Notes: a model not told the origin generated them from the letters alone. Positions 40,179-49,491 are shown, counted from the stretch's first letter. The stretch is DNA of 64,000 nt from an uncultured Litoreibacter sp. (GCA_947504205.1 CANNGL010000003.1:124001-188000), one strand, 5' to 3'. A program made the numbers and translations.

Positions 40179-40975
40179 CGACAGTAATAGTTATTCCGGC
40201 GCGTTTTGCGTCATCTCGCTATCCGGGCAAGCCGCTGGTCGAACTTACTGGCGCACACGGCAAAACGCAGACACTGATACAAAGATCGTGGATAGCAGCG
40301 AAGGCTGTCTCGGGAGTTGAGCGGGTCGTTGTTGCGACTGATGATCAGAGGATCAGGAACGCTGCCGAGGTGTTTGGTGCTGAGGTGATGATGACCTCGG
40401 AAGATTGTCGAAACGGGACTGAACGATGCGCTGAGGTAGCGCGCCAGCTTGGAAGCGACGTGGACGTCATTGTTAACCTGCAAGGCGATGCACCGCTCAC
40501 ACCCTCTTGGTTTATAGAAGATCTGGTTTCAGGATTGCGTGCCGATCCGGATGTCGCTGTTGCGACACCCGTATTGCGGTGTGATGGAGTTGCTCTTAAC
40601 GGGTTTCTGGACGATCGCCGTAATGGCCGTGTTGGCGGCACTACGGCCGTTTTTGGACAAAACAACCACGCTCTGTATTTCTCAAAAGAAGTCATCCCTT
40701 TTACACCGGGTGTCTACGCCGATGCCGATCTCACGCCGGTCTACCATCACGTTGGAGTCTATGCTTACCGGCCGCAGGATCTTATGAGCTATGCAGAGAT
40801 GCCGATTGGCAAGGCTGAAGAACTCGAAGGGCTTGAACAGTTGCGCTTTCTGGAAAGCGGCAAAAACATCCTATGTGTTGAAGTAGAAGCGCGCGGTCGC
40901 CAGTTCTGGGAGCTAAACAACCCAGAGGATGTATCGAAGATCGAAGCGATGATGCTTGAAATGAGCATGGATTAG
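40175..40975 (+). CDS. kdsB: 3-deoxy-manno-octulosonate cytidylyltransferase
   Basis: Activates Kdo as CMP-Kdo for LPS core or capsule linker synthesis. 266 residues, slightly longer than E. coli KdsB. Nucleotide-binding PARFASSRYPGKPL (8-21), VNLQGDAPLTP near 101 (usual form NxQGDEP) and the C-terminal region around NNPEDV are recognisable. Overlaps cysQ by 4 bases. The Asp-Ala substitution in the QGDAP motif hints at the capsule-specific subgroup, but this is tentative. Confidence 0.9.
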   Translation: MTTVIVIPARFASSRYPGKPLVELTGAHGKTQTLIQRSWIAAKAVSGVERVVVATDDQRIRNAAEVFGAEVMMTSEDCRNGTERCAEVARQLGSDVDVIVNLQGDAPLTPSWFIEDLVSGLRADPDVAVATPVLRCDGVALNGFLDDRRNGRVGGTTAVFGQNNHALYFSKEVIPFTPGVYADADLTPVYHHVGVYAYRPQDLMSYAEMPIGKAEELEGLEQLRFLESGKNILCVEVEARGRQFWELNNPEDVSKIEAMMLEMSMD

Positions 40976-41131
40976 CTTTCGGCTTGAGACCGCAATAATC
41001 CTAAGGCTGCTGTTGTGCGTCACGATTCTAAACGGTCAGGAAACGAAATCTTAAGCGTTCGAGTGATGGAATTTCCCCGTAGCTATTCCGCGCGCTCGTA
41101 GCCATAATTCTGACGTAGTGACCAACAATAC

Positions 41132-41160
41132 ATGACTCTAAGTGATATAGTGGTTATACT
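41132..41160 (+). promoter_or_regulatory. Candidate promoter of galU
   Basis: ATGACT at 41132-41137, 17-base spacer, TATACT at 41155-41160, in the 206-bp gap between kdsB and galU; the ATG follows 21 bases later. The rest of the gap shows no gene or hairpin that I can support. Confidence 0.4.
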
Positions 41161-41181
41161 GTTAAAAAGACCGAGGCAGTG

Positions 41182-42075
41182 ATGAAGAACAAAGTAACTA
41201 AAGCAATATTTCCTGTTGCTGGGTTGGGCACGCGCTTCCTACCCGCTACCAAGTCGATCCCGAAGGAAATTATGACATTGGTAGACCGGCCGTTGATTCA
41301 ATATGCGATTGACGAAGCCCGTGCTGCTGGGATCAAGGAATTCATCTTTGTAACATCACGTGGCAAAGGCGCGCTTGAAGACTATTTCGACCATGCGCCA
41401 GAGCTGGAAAGCTCGCTCCGCAAAAAGAAGAAGAAGGCTCTCCTTAACGTATTGAAGAATACGAATATGGACAGTGGTGCGATTGCCTATATTCGTCAGC
41501 ACAAGCCCCTTGGTCTGGGCCACGCTGTTTGGTGTGCTCGGCGACTGATCGCCAATGAGCCATTTGCAGTTATACTTCCTGATGATGTTATCGCGGCCGA
41601 GAAGCCCTGTCTTCAGCAGATGGTTGAAGCTCATGCTGAAACCGGCGGCTGTATGGTTGCGGCGATGGAAGTTCCACCTGTTAAATCTTCGGCCTACGGT
41701 ATTCTGGATGTGCGTGAAGACATGGGTTCAATGGTTTCGGTTAAAGGCATGGTTGAGAAGCCGGAGCCGGGCGAAGCGCCGTCCAATCTGGCAGTCATTG
41801 GTCGTTATATTCTGACGCCTCAGGTTCTCACCAATCTTACCCAGATCAAGCAGGGCGCTGGTGGAGAAATTCAGCTTACCGATGCAATCGCTCAGGAGAT
41901 AGAGGCTGATCGCGGTGTCTACGGGTATAGGTTCCGTGGTCAGCGATTTGATTGCGGTTCGAAGGCTGGCTATCTGCAAGCGACGGTATCGTTTGGCCTC
42001 GCCCGAGACGAACTTAAGGGCGAGCTAATGGATTATCTGGACGAGCTGGCGACGACCCGCCGAGCCGCTCAGTAG
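41182..42075 (+). CDS. galU: UTP-glucose-1-phosphate uridylyltransferase
   Basis: Makes UDP-glucose for surface polysaccharides. 297 residues from the ATG at 41182, which has GAGG 7 bases upstream; a GTG directly before it (41179) is the alternative. PVAGLGTRFLPATKSIPKEIM (11-31) is the nucleotide-binding signature, and VEKPEPGEAPSNLAVIGRY near 194 is also conserved. galE follows 18 bases after the stop, so the pair supplies UDP-glucose and UDP-galactose. Confidence 0.96.
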   Translation: MKNKVTKAIFPVAGLGTRFLPATKSIPKEIMTLVDRPLIQYAIDEARAAGIKEFIFVTSRGKGALEDYFDHAPELESSLRKKKKKALLNVLKNTNMDSGAIAYIRQHKPLGLGHAVWCARRLIANEPFAVILPDDVIAAEKPCLQQMVEAHAETGGCMVAAMEVPPVKSSAYGILDVREDMGSMVSVKGMVEKPEPGEAPSNLAVIGRYILTPQVLTNLTQIKQGAGGEIQLTDAIAQEIEADRGVYGYRFRGQRFDCGSKAGYLQATVSFGLARDELKGELMDYLDELATTRRAAQ

Positions 42076-42093
42076 CCTCGGTCTTAAAAATTC

Positions 42094-43077
42094 ATGTCAC
42101 GCGTTCTCGTAACTGGTGGAGCCGGATATATCGGCTCTCACGCGTGTAAGCTGCTCTCACAATCTGGGTATGTTCCTGTTGCGTACGACAACTTGAGCAC
42201 CGGCTGGGAAGATGCCGTGAAATTTGGCCCGTTTGAGAATGGTGACTTGCTGGACCGGGTGCGTCTTCGGGAAGTTTTTGAAACTCATAAACCCATCGCG
42301 GTCATGCATTTTGCTGCCCTTAGTCAGGTTGGCGAAGCTGTCGAGAAACCTGGGCTTTATTGGCGGAACAATGTTTGCGGGTCATTGAACCTGATCGAGA
42401 CTGCTGTGGAGTTTGATTGCCTCGACTTTGTGTTTTCCTCGACCTGCGCGACATATGGCGACCAAGATGGTGTCACGCTGACAGAGGATAGCGATCAGCA
42501 ACCGCTGAATGCCTATGGAGCCTCAAAAAGAGCCATCGAAGACATATTGGGTGACTTTGAAGTCAGCCACGGGCTCAGATCTGTGATCTTTCGCTACTTC
42601 AACGTTGCTGGTGCGGACCCTGATGGCGAAATCGGGGAACACCACCGGCCGGAAACTCATCTGATACCAGTCATGTTGGATGCCATTGATGGAAATCGAG
42701 ACGGTTTGACGGTATTTGGTACAGATTATGATACACCAGATGGCACTTGTATCCGGGACTATGTCCACGTGATGGACTTGGTTGATGCCCATGTGTCTGG
42801 TTTGAAGTGGCTCGAACGAGGTAATGATAGCCGCGTGTTTAACCTTGGGACGGGTAATGGATTTAGCGTGCTTGATGTTATAAAAAGCAGCGGGATCGTG
42901 ACAAATAAGGAAGTCCCTTATTCAATAGGACCGCGTCGAAATGGGGATTGTGTCAAGTTAGTGTCTGGTAGCGAGCGGGCACGAAAAGAGCTGGGCTGGC
43001 GCCCGACACGGTCGACCATGAAAGAAATGATTACCGACGCCTGGCGTTGGCATCAGAGCGGGCAATATGAGAAATGA
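42094..43077 (+). CDS. galE: UDP-glucose 4-epimerase
   Basis: Interconverts UDP-glucose and UDP-galactose; 327 residues, extended SDR family. NAD-binding GGAGYIGSH at 8-16, catalytic Tyr141-xxx-Lys145 (YGASK), and RYFNVAGADPDGEIGE near 167 typical of GalE. Directly downstream of galU and upstream of the glycosyltransferase block, which presumably uses its product (inference). Confidence 0.94.
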   Translation: MSRVLVTGGAGYIGSHACKLLSQSGYVPVAYDNLSTGWEDAVKFGPFENGDLLDRVRLREVFETHKPIAVMHFAALSQVGEAVEKPGLYWRNNVCGSLNLIETAVEFDCLDFVFSSTCATYGDQDGVTLTEDSDQQPLNAYGASKRAIEDILGDFEVSHGLRSVIFRYFNVAGADPDGEIGEHHRPETHLIPVMLDAIDGNRDGLTVFGTDYDTPDGTCIRDYVHVMDLVDAHVSGLKWLERGNDSRVFNLGTGNGFSVLDVIKSSGIVTNKEVPYSIGPRRNGDCVKLVSGSERARKELGWRPTRSTMKEMITDAWRWHQSGQYEK

Positions 43078-43121
43078 AAGAACGCCCTCGGGCTTTTGAT
43101 AGCTAACCAGGGTTTGATATT

Positions 43122-44141
43122 TTGAACATTTCGCAACTCTGGCTCGCGTATCGAATGCGGTGGAAGCGCCGGCGCTTGTTGTTTCGGGCTTTTTCAAAGC
43201 GTCGGCAACTAACTGAAATTAGGAACCGCATCAAGGACGCCAAGGGTGATGTCATCTTGTGTTTCTCCGTCGTTAGAAACGAGCTTGAGAGGCTGCCATA
43301 CTTCTTAGACTACCATAGAAATTTGGGTGTCAATCACTTCGTGATGGTCGACAATGAAAGCAATGATGGCACTTTTGAATTCCTAACTGAACAAGAGGAT
43401 GTGTCCCTATGGAGAACATCAAGTAGCTACCGATTGTCTCGATTTGGGATGGACTGGTTAGCGTGGCTTCAGATCCGTTACGGACATGGTCGGTGGTGTC
43501 TGACGCTCGATGCTGATGAATTGTTCATCTATCCGTACCACGGGTCGAAATCTCTTAAAGAGCTCACTGAGTTTCTCGATGCGAATGGGTCCAGGTCATT
43601 TGGTGCTGTCATGATCGACCTGTATCCGAAGGCTGCTCTAGGTTCCGGAGCTTATGAAGCGGGTAGTGATCCTAAGGATTATTTGGGCTGGTTTGACGGC
43701 GAAAACTACACCCATAAGTTCCAGAAAAAATTGCAGAACCTGTGGATACAAGGTGGTGTCAGGGCGCGCTACTTCTTCGAAGACCGTCCAGAACGCGCCC
43801 CGACGATGAACAAAATCCCTTTGGTCAAACACAACCGAAGGTACGTTTATGTCAGTTCAACTCACTCAATGTTGCCGCGAAAGCTGAACCAAGTCTTTCC
43901 TCAGAATGACAAGGCTGATGTCAGCGGCGCCCTTTTGCATACCAAGTTCTTGCCAACAATTGTGGATCGCTCAAAAGAGGAAGCTGTTCGTAAAGAGCAT
44001 TTTGCAAATAGCGCTATCTACGACGACTACTACCACGAGCTTTCTCAAGGCCCTGTGCTTTGGAATTCCAAATCACTGAAGTATGACGATTGGCGGCAGT
44101 TGGAAGAGCTAGGGCTTATGTCGAGTGAGGGGTGGCAGTGA
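43122..44141 (+). CDS. Family-2-type glycosyltransferase (Glyco_tranf_2_4), copy 1
   Basis: 339 residues. VRNELERLPYFLDYHRNLGV (51-70), DNESNDGT (77-84) and the metal/nucleotide-binding DADEL (130-134) fit the Glyco_tranf_2_4 family. A basic N-terminus (KRRRLLFRAFSKRR) but no membrane span. The TTG at 43122 is used here; the ATG at codon 12 is an alternative. It is paralogous to the next gene: both share the SRFGMDWL/ARFGVDWL-type segment, the NLWIQGG block, ERAP-NKIPLVK and the LEELGLMS-type C-terminus. Confidence 0.85.
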   Translation: MNISQLWLAYRMRWKRRRLLFRAFSKRRQLTEIRNRIKDAKGDVILCFSVVRNELERLPYFLDYHRNLGVNHFVMVDNESNDGTFEFLTEQEDVSLWRTSSSYRLSRFGMDWLAWLQIRYGHGRWCLTLDADELFIYPYHGSKSLKELTEFLDANGSRSFGAVMIDLYPKAALGSGAYEAGSDPKDYLGWFDGENYTHKFQKKLQNLWIQGGVRARYFFEDRPERAPTMNKIPLVKHNRRYVYVSSTHSMLPRKLNQVFPQNDKADVSGALLHTKFLPTIVDRSKEEAVRKEHFANSAIYDDYYHELSQGPVLWNSKSLKYDDWRQLEELGLMSSEGWQ

Positions 44142-44296
44142 AAATTTATTGGTACGCAGTCTCGTCCGGCTAGTGATTTTTTTATAAATTCTGAGCTGTT
44201 ATGATGTATGAGGTTATCAAAAGAAAAAATGAGCGTTAAGGGCATTTGCTGAGGTAGCTTTGGTTCGGCTATAACTTCTGACGCAGAGAGCGGTTT

Positions 44297-45307
44297 ATGG
44301 GCGTTTTAGGCTCTTACAAAATGAGATTGAGACGTCGCCGGTATCGACTGCGCGCGTTGAGAAAAGGTCGCGAGCTTAGCCTTGTTGTAGACCGCACCCA
44401 GCAGCTTAAGCGTAACGACATATTGCTCTTTTGCACCTTACGTGATGAACGCCCGCGGCTTTCATACTTCTTGAAGTATTATCGTGAGATGGGGATCGAT
44501 CATTTTTTCTTCGTCGACAATGGATCGACCGATGGGTCTCGTGAATACCTTGCTGAGCAGCGCGATGTTTCGGTTTGGACGACGGATGCCAGCTATAAAC
44601 GCGCGCGTTTTGGTGTTGATTGGCTGAATTGGCTGCAGTCGAGATATGGTGCTGAGCATTGGAATCTGGTTGTCGATGCCGATGAATTTCTGGTCTATCC
44701 GTTTTGCGATACCCGGCCATTGCGTGCGTTAACGGACTGGCTGGACGCATCCTCTATCAGATCGTTTGGAACAATCCTGCTGGACATGTATCCTCAGGGC
44801 CCGATTAATGCGGTGGTTTACCGCGACGGTCAAAACCCACTGGAAATTGCAAACTGGTTTGATACGGGGAATTATACCATTTCGCGTAACAATCTTTTCT
44901 GGAACTTGTGGATTCAGGGCGGTCCGCGCCTTAGATCATTTTTTTCCGACAGTCCCGAACGCGCGCCAGCCCTTAATAAAATCCCGTTGGTGAAATGGCA
45001 GAGGCATTACGCCTATGTGAGTTCCACTCACATGTTGCTGCCGCGCGGCCTAAATTTGGTTTATGATGACCGTGGTGGCGAAAAGACTTCTGGCGCGTTG
45101 CTCCATGCGAAGTTCCTTCACACCATTTTTGAGAAATCATCTGAAGAACTGAAACGCAAACAACACTTTGCAGATAGCCAAGAATACAAAGCATATAATG
45201 AAGGTATCGCGGCAAACCCAGACATGTGGTGCAAGTGGTCTGAGCAATACATCAACTGGCGTCAGTTGGAGATACTCGGCTTGATGTCCAAAGGGAACTG
45301 GGCATGA
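44297..45307 (+). CDS. Family-2-type glycosyltransferase (Glyco_tranf_2_4), copy 2
   Basis: 336 residues, tandem paralogue of the preceding gene. DNGSTDG at 74-80 and DADEF at 127-131 are the donor/metal motifs. ERAPALNKIPLVKWQRHYAYVSSTH near 229 aligns with the same block in copy 1. The 155-bp AT-rich gap before it shows no gene. Its stop overlaps the next gene's ATG by 4 bases. Divergence between copies suggests different acceptors or sugars rather than a recent duplication. Confidence 0.87.
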   Translation: MGVLGSYKMRLRRRRYRLRALRKGRELSLVVDRTQQLKRNDILLFCTLRDERPRLSYFLKYYREMGIDHFFFVDNGSTDGSREYLAEQRDVSVWTTDASYKRARFGVDWLNWLQSRYGAEHWNLVVDADEFLVYPFCDTRPLRALTDWLDASSIRSFGTILLDMYPQGPINAVVYRDGQNPLEIANWFDTGNYTISRNNLFWNLWIQGGPRLRSFFSDSPERAPALNKIPLVKWQRHYAYVSSTHMLLPRGLNLVYDDRGGEKTSGALLHAKFLHTIFEKSSEELKRKQHFADSQEYKAYNEGIAANPDMWCKWSEQYINWRQLEILGLMSKGNWA

Positions 45308-47001
45308 GCGTCGGGTTCGTCATGTTGGTACACGAAGCGCTGGATCGGGCGTCTCAGGTTGCCAGGCATTGGTCTGAACATGGGCTTCCAGTTGTTATTC
45401 ATGTGGATAAGCGCGTTGGGTTGGAAGACTATCTGCACTTCAGGGCAAAGTTTGCCGATTTTGCAAATGTCCGTTTCTCTGAACGCTATGCGTGTGAATG
45501 GGGAAGTTGGTCGATTGTGCAGGCGACTCAATCTGCGTGTGAGATGTTGCTGTCGAACGAGAAAGACATTCAGCACGTGTTTCTCGCCAGCGGATCCTGT
45601 GTGCCTCTCAGACCCGTTCTCGAGCTCAAGGAATATTTGGGTGAGCGCCCAAAGACAGATTTTATAGAATCTGTGACAACAGATGAAGTTGACTGGACCG
45701 TCGGTGGCTTGGATCAGGAGCGCTTCACCCTGAGGTTTCCATTTTCTTGGAAAAAACAAAGAAGGTTGTTCGACTGGTATGTTGACCTTCAACGACGCTT
45801 TAAATTTCGGAGGAACATTCCTGAGGGGTTAGTGCCACATCTTGGTTCGCAATGGTGGTGTCTAACAAGAAGAACGTTGGGAGCTATTTTAGAAGATCCG
45901 CGCCGGGCCGAATATGACGCTTATTTCAATCGGGTCTGGATACCCGATGAAAGCTATTTCCAGAGCCTTGCAAGGTTGTATTCAAGCGATATTGAAAGCC
46001 GTTCGCTGACCCTTTCCAAGTTCGACTTTCAGGGCAAGCCCCACGTTTTCTATGACGACCATCTCCAACTGCTGCGGCGCTCTGATTGTTTTGTAGCGCG
46101 CAAAATCTGGCCAAGTGCTGAAAGGCTTTACAGTGAGTTTTTGGAACCCAACCATGCTGTAACCGCATTTGGCGAACCCAATCCGCTGAAGATTGACAGA
46201 CTCTTTGGTCGCGCAACGGATCGACGCATAAGAGGCCGCGCTGGGCTTTATATGCAGGGTCGCTTTCCTGACGAAGGATGGGAGAACGGCAAAACGAGCG
46301 GGCGCTACTCCGTCTTTGAGGGCTTCACCGATTTATTTGAGGATTTCATTCCCTGGTTATCACGAAGAACTGGAAATCGCGTGCACGGCAACCTTTTTGC
46401 GCAAGATCGTGTTCATTTTGCGAACGGCGAAGCTATATACAACGGCTCTTTAAGCGATAGTGCCAAAATCCGTGACTATAACTCCAAAGCGTTTATCACA
46501 AACCTGATCTGGAATACGCGGGGGGAACATCAGTGCTTTCAGTTCGGCCCTGCAGATAAACAAGAAATTTCGTGGTTTATTACCTCTGATCGTAATGCTC
46601 AGATTTTTGCTATTTCAGGGGCGTGGGCGATCCCGCTTTTCCATTCAACTCTCAGCTTCTCAGAAATTCGAAAAGAAGCCGCTCGATTGCAAAGAATTGA
46701 AGCTGCCCATCTTGAAATGCTTCGCAATGGGCAGACCAAAGCGAGGGTCGCAATTTGGTCTCTGGCAGAGTTCATTGAAAATCCGATGGAGTATCTCCAG
46801 ACCATTCTTGATGATATTGGGGGGGATGTACAAAGGCGCATCGCGGAGGTTCCGTCGATGGCAGATTTGAATGGATTTGGTCAGTTTTTGCAGAATCTCA
46901 AAAATCAGGGAATGAGCCCTCATCTGATGGGAGACTTTCCAATCATTGATGGCTCGCCTGGTAAGCCCAAAGGCCAGCGGCCTTATCTTGTGAAACGGTA
47001 G
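45304..47001 (+). CDS. GT14-like (core-2/I-branching, xylosyltransferase-type) glycosyltransferase
   Basis: 565 residues. The N-terminal half (about 1-280) resembles the Branch/GT14 family: GFVMLVHEALDRASQVARHW, VIHVDKRVG, LASGSCVPLRP and HLGSQWWCLTRRTL near 184. GT14 enzymes include animal N-acetylglucosaminyl-branching enzymes and peptide O-xylosyltransferase. The C-terminal half (about 300-540) is a separate conserved domain I associate with Rhodobacteraceae proteins (DUF5927-like); its role is unknown. It overlaps copy 2 of the glycosyltransferase by 4 bases and precedes a sulfotransferase gene by 6. Confidence 0.82.
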   Translation: MSVGFVMLVHEALDRASQVARHWSEHGLPVVIHVDKRVGLEDYLHFRAKFADFANVRFSERYACEWGSWSIVQATQSACEMLLSNEKDIQHVFLASGSCVPLRPVLELKEYLGERPKTDFIESVTTDEVDWTVGGLDQERFTLRFPFSWKKQRRLFDWYVDLQRRFKFRRNIPEGLVPHLGSQWWCLTRRTLGAILEDPRRAEYDAYFNRVWIPDESYFQSLARLYSSDIESRSLTLSKFDFQGKPHVFYDDHLQLLRRSDCFVARKIWPSAERLYSEFLEPNHAVTAFGEPNPLKIDRLFGRATDRRIRGRAGLYMQGRFPDEGWENGKTSGRYSVFEGFTDLFEDFIPWLSRRTGNRVHGNLFAQDRVHFANGEAIYNGSLSDSAKIRDYNSKAFITNLIWNTRGEHQCFQFGPADKQEISWFITSDRNAQIFAISGAWAIPLFHSTLSFSEIRKEAARLQRIEAAHLEMLRNGQTKARVAIWSLAEFIENPMEYLQTILDDIGGDVQRRIAEVPSMADLNGFGQFLQNLKNQGMSPHLMGDFPIIDGSPGKPKGQRPYLVKR

Positions 47002-47007
47002 GCGGAC

Positions 47008-48414
47008 GTGTTTGATTGCTTTGTTGTCTTCGCGGAGATGCGAACTGGCTCGAATTTTCTAGAGGCGAATTTGAACGAGTTCGGGGATCTGGTTTGCCAT
47101 GGAGAGGTGTTTAATCCTCACTTTATTGGCCATCATAAAACCTTCGAGCTTTTTGGCCTCGATATGGCGCAACGTGAAGCAGATCCCATAGCGTTGATCG
47201 ACGCCATGAAAGCCGAAAAAAAAGCTATTCCGGGCTTTAGGTTCTTCAATGATCATGACCCCCGGGTGATGTCGCACGTTCTTGCAGATAAGAGGTGCGC
47301 GAAAATCATTCTAACCAGAAATCCCTTGGACAGTTACGTATCCCTGAAAATTGCGGGCGCTACTGGCCAGTGGAAACTGTCCGATATGAAGCAGCGCCGT
47401 GGCGCGACAATTGAATTTGACGACACCGAATTCAGAGAGCACTTGGCGGCCAAAACAAATTTTCAGCTAGATATTCTTCGTGGTCTACAGCTCAGTGGTC
47501 AGACAGCATTTTATGTCGCCTACGAAGATATACAGGACCTCGATGTCATTAATGGCCTCGCAACTTGGCTTGGCTCGAAGAGTCAGCTACCGAATCTGTC
47601 AAAAGCTACCAAACGGCAGAACCCAAGCAGTCTCGAAGAAAAGGTGTCCAATTTTTCGGCGATGCAGCGTTCGCTTGCCTCAATGGATCACTTTTCACTT
47701 GGCCGTACGCCAAACTTTGAGCCACGGCGTGGCCCAGCCGTTCCGGGTTTTGTTTTGTCAAATGCGGCGCCGCTTCTCTACATCCCGATCCAACCGGTTC
47801 CGTCGGATCGGATTGTCGAATGGATGAACGCTCTGGGAGATGGCGGTACCACAACTGACCTGTCCCAAAAGAGCTTACGGTCGTGGATGAAAGAGAATCC
47901 CGACCACAGAAGTTTCACGGTGCTATCCCATCCCTTGGAGAGAGCCTACAGCACGTTTTGTCGTCAGATCTTTCCAAAATCAGAAGGCCGGTTTGCAGGC
48001 CCGCGTCGTGTTATGCGCAACCGATATGGCGTGTCCGTGCCGAACCCGAACGAGCTAGATACTTATAGTATTGATGATCACCGTGAGGCGTTTGCCAAGT
48101 TTCTGGAGTTTTTGAAAGGTAATCTGGCTGAACAGACATCTGTGAGAATTGATCCGACTTGGGCAACTCAGACAGCCATTTTAGAGGGTGCCACAACGGC
48201 AATCATCCCAGACATAATTCTCAGACAAAGTGATGCGGCGCAGGTTTTGAACGCTTTTGCCGAAAAGTTTGACGTGTCGAGCGTCGATTTAGCTGAGCCT
48301 CGGCATGAGCAGCCATATGATTTGAAAGACATATATGACCAGCGCCTCGAAAAGCTATGTCTGGCCGCTTACCGAAAAGACTATGTGAACTTTGGGTTCG
48401 GAGAGTGGCAATAA
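47008..48414 (+). CDS. Sulfotransferase family protein, two-part
   Basis: 468 residues, unusually long. The N-terminal part has a PAPS 5'-phosphosulfate loop (MRTGSNFL, 11-18) and a 3'-phosphate motif (LTRNPLDSYVSLK, 102-114), resembling Stf0/NodH-type sulfotransferases. A second motif, VLSHPLERAYSTF near 307-319, looks like a second 3'-phosphate site, so the protein may be a fusion of two sulfotransferase-like domains, the second lacking a clear 5' loop. The GTG start lies 6 bases after the GT14-like gene with a poor ribosome-binding site, suggesting coupling. Likely sulfates a surface glycan. Confidence 0.82.
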   Translation: MFDCFVVFAEMRTGSNFLEANLNEFGDLVCHGEVFNPHFIGHHKTFELFGLDMAQREADPIALIDAMKAEKKAIPGFRFFNDHDPRVMSHVLADKRCAKIILTRNPLDSYVSLKIAGATGQWKLSDMKQRRGATIEFDDTEFREHLAAKTNFQLDILRGLQLSGQTAFYVAYEDIQDLDVINGLATWLGSKSQLPNLSKATKRQNPSSLEEKVSNFSAMQRSLASMDHFSLGRTPNFEPRRGPAVPGFVLSNAAPLLYIPIQPVPSDRIVEWMNALGDGGTTTDLSQKSLRSWMKENPDHRSFTVLSHPLERAYSTFCRQIFPKSEGRFAGPRRVMRNRYGVSVPNPNELDTYSIDDHREAFAKFLEFLKGNLAEQTSVRIDPTWATQTAILEGATTAIIPDIILRQSDAAQVLNAFAEKFDVSSVDLAEPRHEQPYDLKDIYDQRLEKLCLAAYRKDYVNFGFGEWQ

Positions 48415-48415
48415 G

Positions 48416-48880
48416 CTACGCTGCTTGTGATGCAGGACCCTCGGTCAGAATTGCAAATATCGAGGATGACTGATTGTTTGCTCTGAGCTTAGAGCAAGTG
48501 TCTTTGTCCCGCATTGTGCGTGATACGAGCGCGAGCGCCTTGAGGTGATCAACGCCGGCATCAGTGGGTGCGAATAAAGCGAAGAAAAGATCTACGGGCT
48601 GCTTATCTGCAGAATCGAACTCCAACGCTCTCTCCAGACGCACAAAGACGCCCACGACATTATCCAAGCCAGTTAAACGCGCATGTGGCAACGCAACACC
48701 ATGGCCCACGCCTGTCGGGCCAAGGTTTTCACGATCTTGCAAAGCTTCGAAAGTTGCAGAGGCATCGAGCCCGTAATGAGCTTGCGCGATATCAGCAATT
48801 TCCTGAAACAAACGTTTCTTGCTGGTGATAGTAGAAATACTCTTCACGGCCTCAGGATTGAGGATTTTGAAAATATCCAT
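48416..48880 (-). CDS. ptsN: Nitrogen-regulatory PTS component EIIA-Ntr
   Basis: 154 residues; PTS EIIA type 2 domain with the phosphorylated His66 in GVGHGVALPHARL. Last gene of the kdsD-lptCAB/hpf/ptsN leftward run. It acts in regulation rather than sugar uptake (family knowledge). In enterobacteria rpoN stands upstream of hpf-ptsN and rapZ follows; neither is present here. Its stop is one base from that of the convergent sulfotransferase gene. Confidence 0.93.
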   Translation of the reverse strand: MDIFKILNPEAVKSISTITSKKRLFQEIADIAQAHYGLDASATFEALQDRENLGPTGVGHGVALPHARLTGLDNVVGVFVRLERALEFDSADKQPVDLFFALFAPTDAGVDHLKALALVSRTMRDKDTCSKLRANNQSSSIFAILTEGPASQAA

Positions 48881-48921
48881 GTCACGCTTCTCTGATCCTG
48901 GCCTGCAGTGGCCGCTAAACT

Positions 48922-49491
48922 TCAGCTCGTTGGATCAATCCAACCGATGTTACCGTCGTCACGTCTATAGACGACGTTGATCCCTTTGTTTCCCTCGTTG
49001 CGAAAGACCAGCACCGGGGCTCCCGCAATCTCCATTTGCATAACAGCTTCACCAACCGAAAGCGATGGTATTTTAGTTTCCATTTCTGCAACAATCATGG
49101 GCTGAAGCGTTTCAGGCTCGGCATCATCATTGTCGACCGTTGCCGCGAGGATATATGAGGAAGCTTCCGAAAGTTCAACCGGATGTGAACGCTCCTTGTG
49201 ATGGTCCTTCAGGCGCCGCTTATATCGGCGGAGCTGCTTTTCCATCTTTTCAGCACACTGATCGAAAGCTGCATATATTTCAGTAGCATGTGCCTTTGCT
49301 TGTGTGGTCAACCCAGTACTAAGATGTACTGTGGCTTCGCAGACAAACTCATGTGCATCTTTGGAGAAAACCACAGATGCATCGGTGGGCCGTTCAGCGT
49401 ATTTACCAACGATTCCCCCTAATTCATCGCGTACATGGGTCTGTAGAGCTTCACCAATATCGATCTGTTTTCCGCTGATTTGGTAGCGCAT
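48922..49491 (-). CDS. hpf: Ribosome hibernation promoting factor, long form
   Basis: 189 residues. The N-terminal S30AE domain (1-105; MRYQISGKQIDIGEALQTHV...) binds the 30S subunit. The C-terminal domain (about 130-189; PSLSVGEAVMQMEIAG...VYRRDDGNIGWIDP) is the dimerisation module that pairs ribosomes directly as 100S. The long form is typical of alphaproteobacteria. Preceded by AAGGAG. It has its own 220-bp upstream region, so it is probably separately controlled from lptB. Confidence 0.94.
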   Translation of the reverse strand: MRYQISGKQIDIGEALQTHVRDELGGIVGKYAERPTDASVVFSKDAHEFVCEATVHLSTGLTTQAKAHATEIYAAFDQCAEKMEKQLRRYKRRLKDHHKERSHPVELSEASSYILAATVDNDDAEPETLQPMIVAEMETKIPSLSVGEAVMQMEIAGAPVLVFRNEGNKGINVVYRRDDGNIGWIDPTS

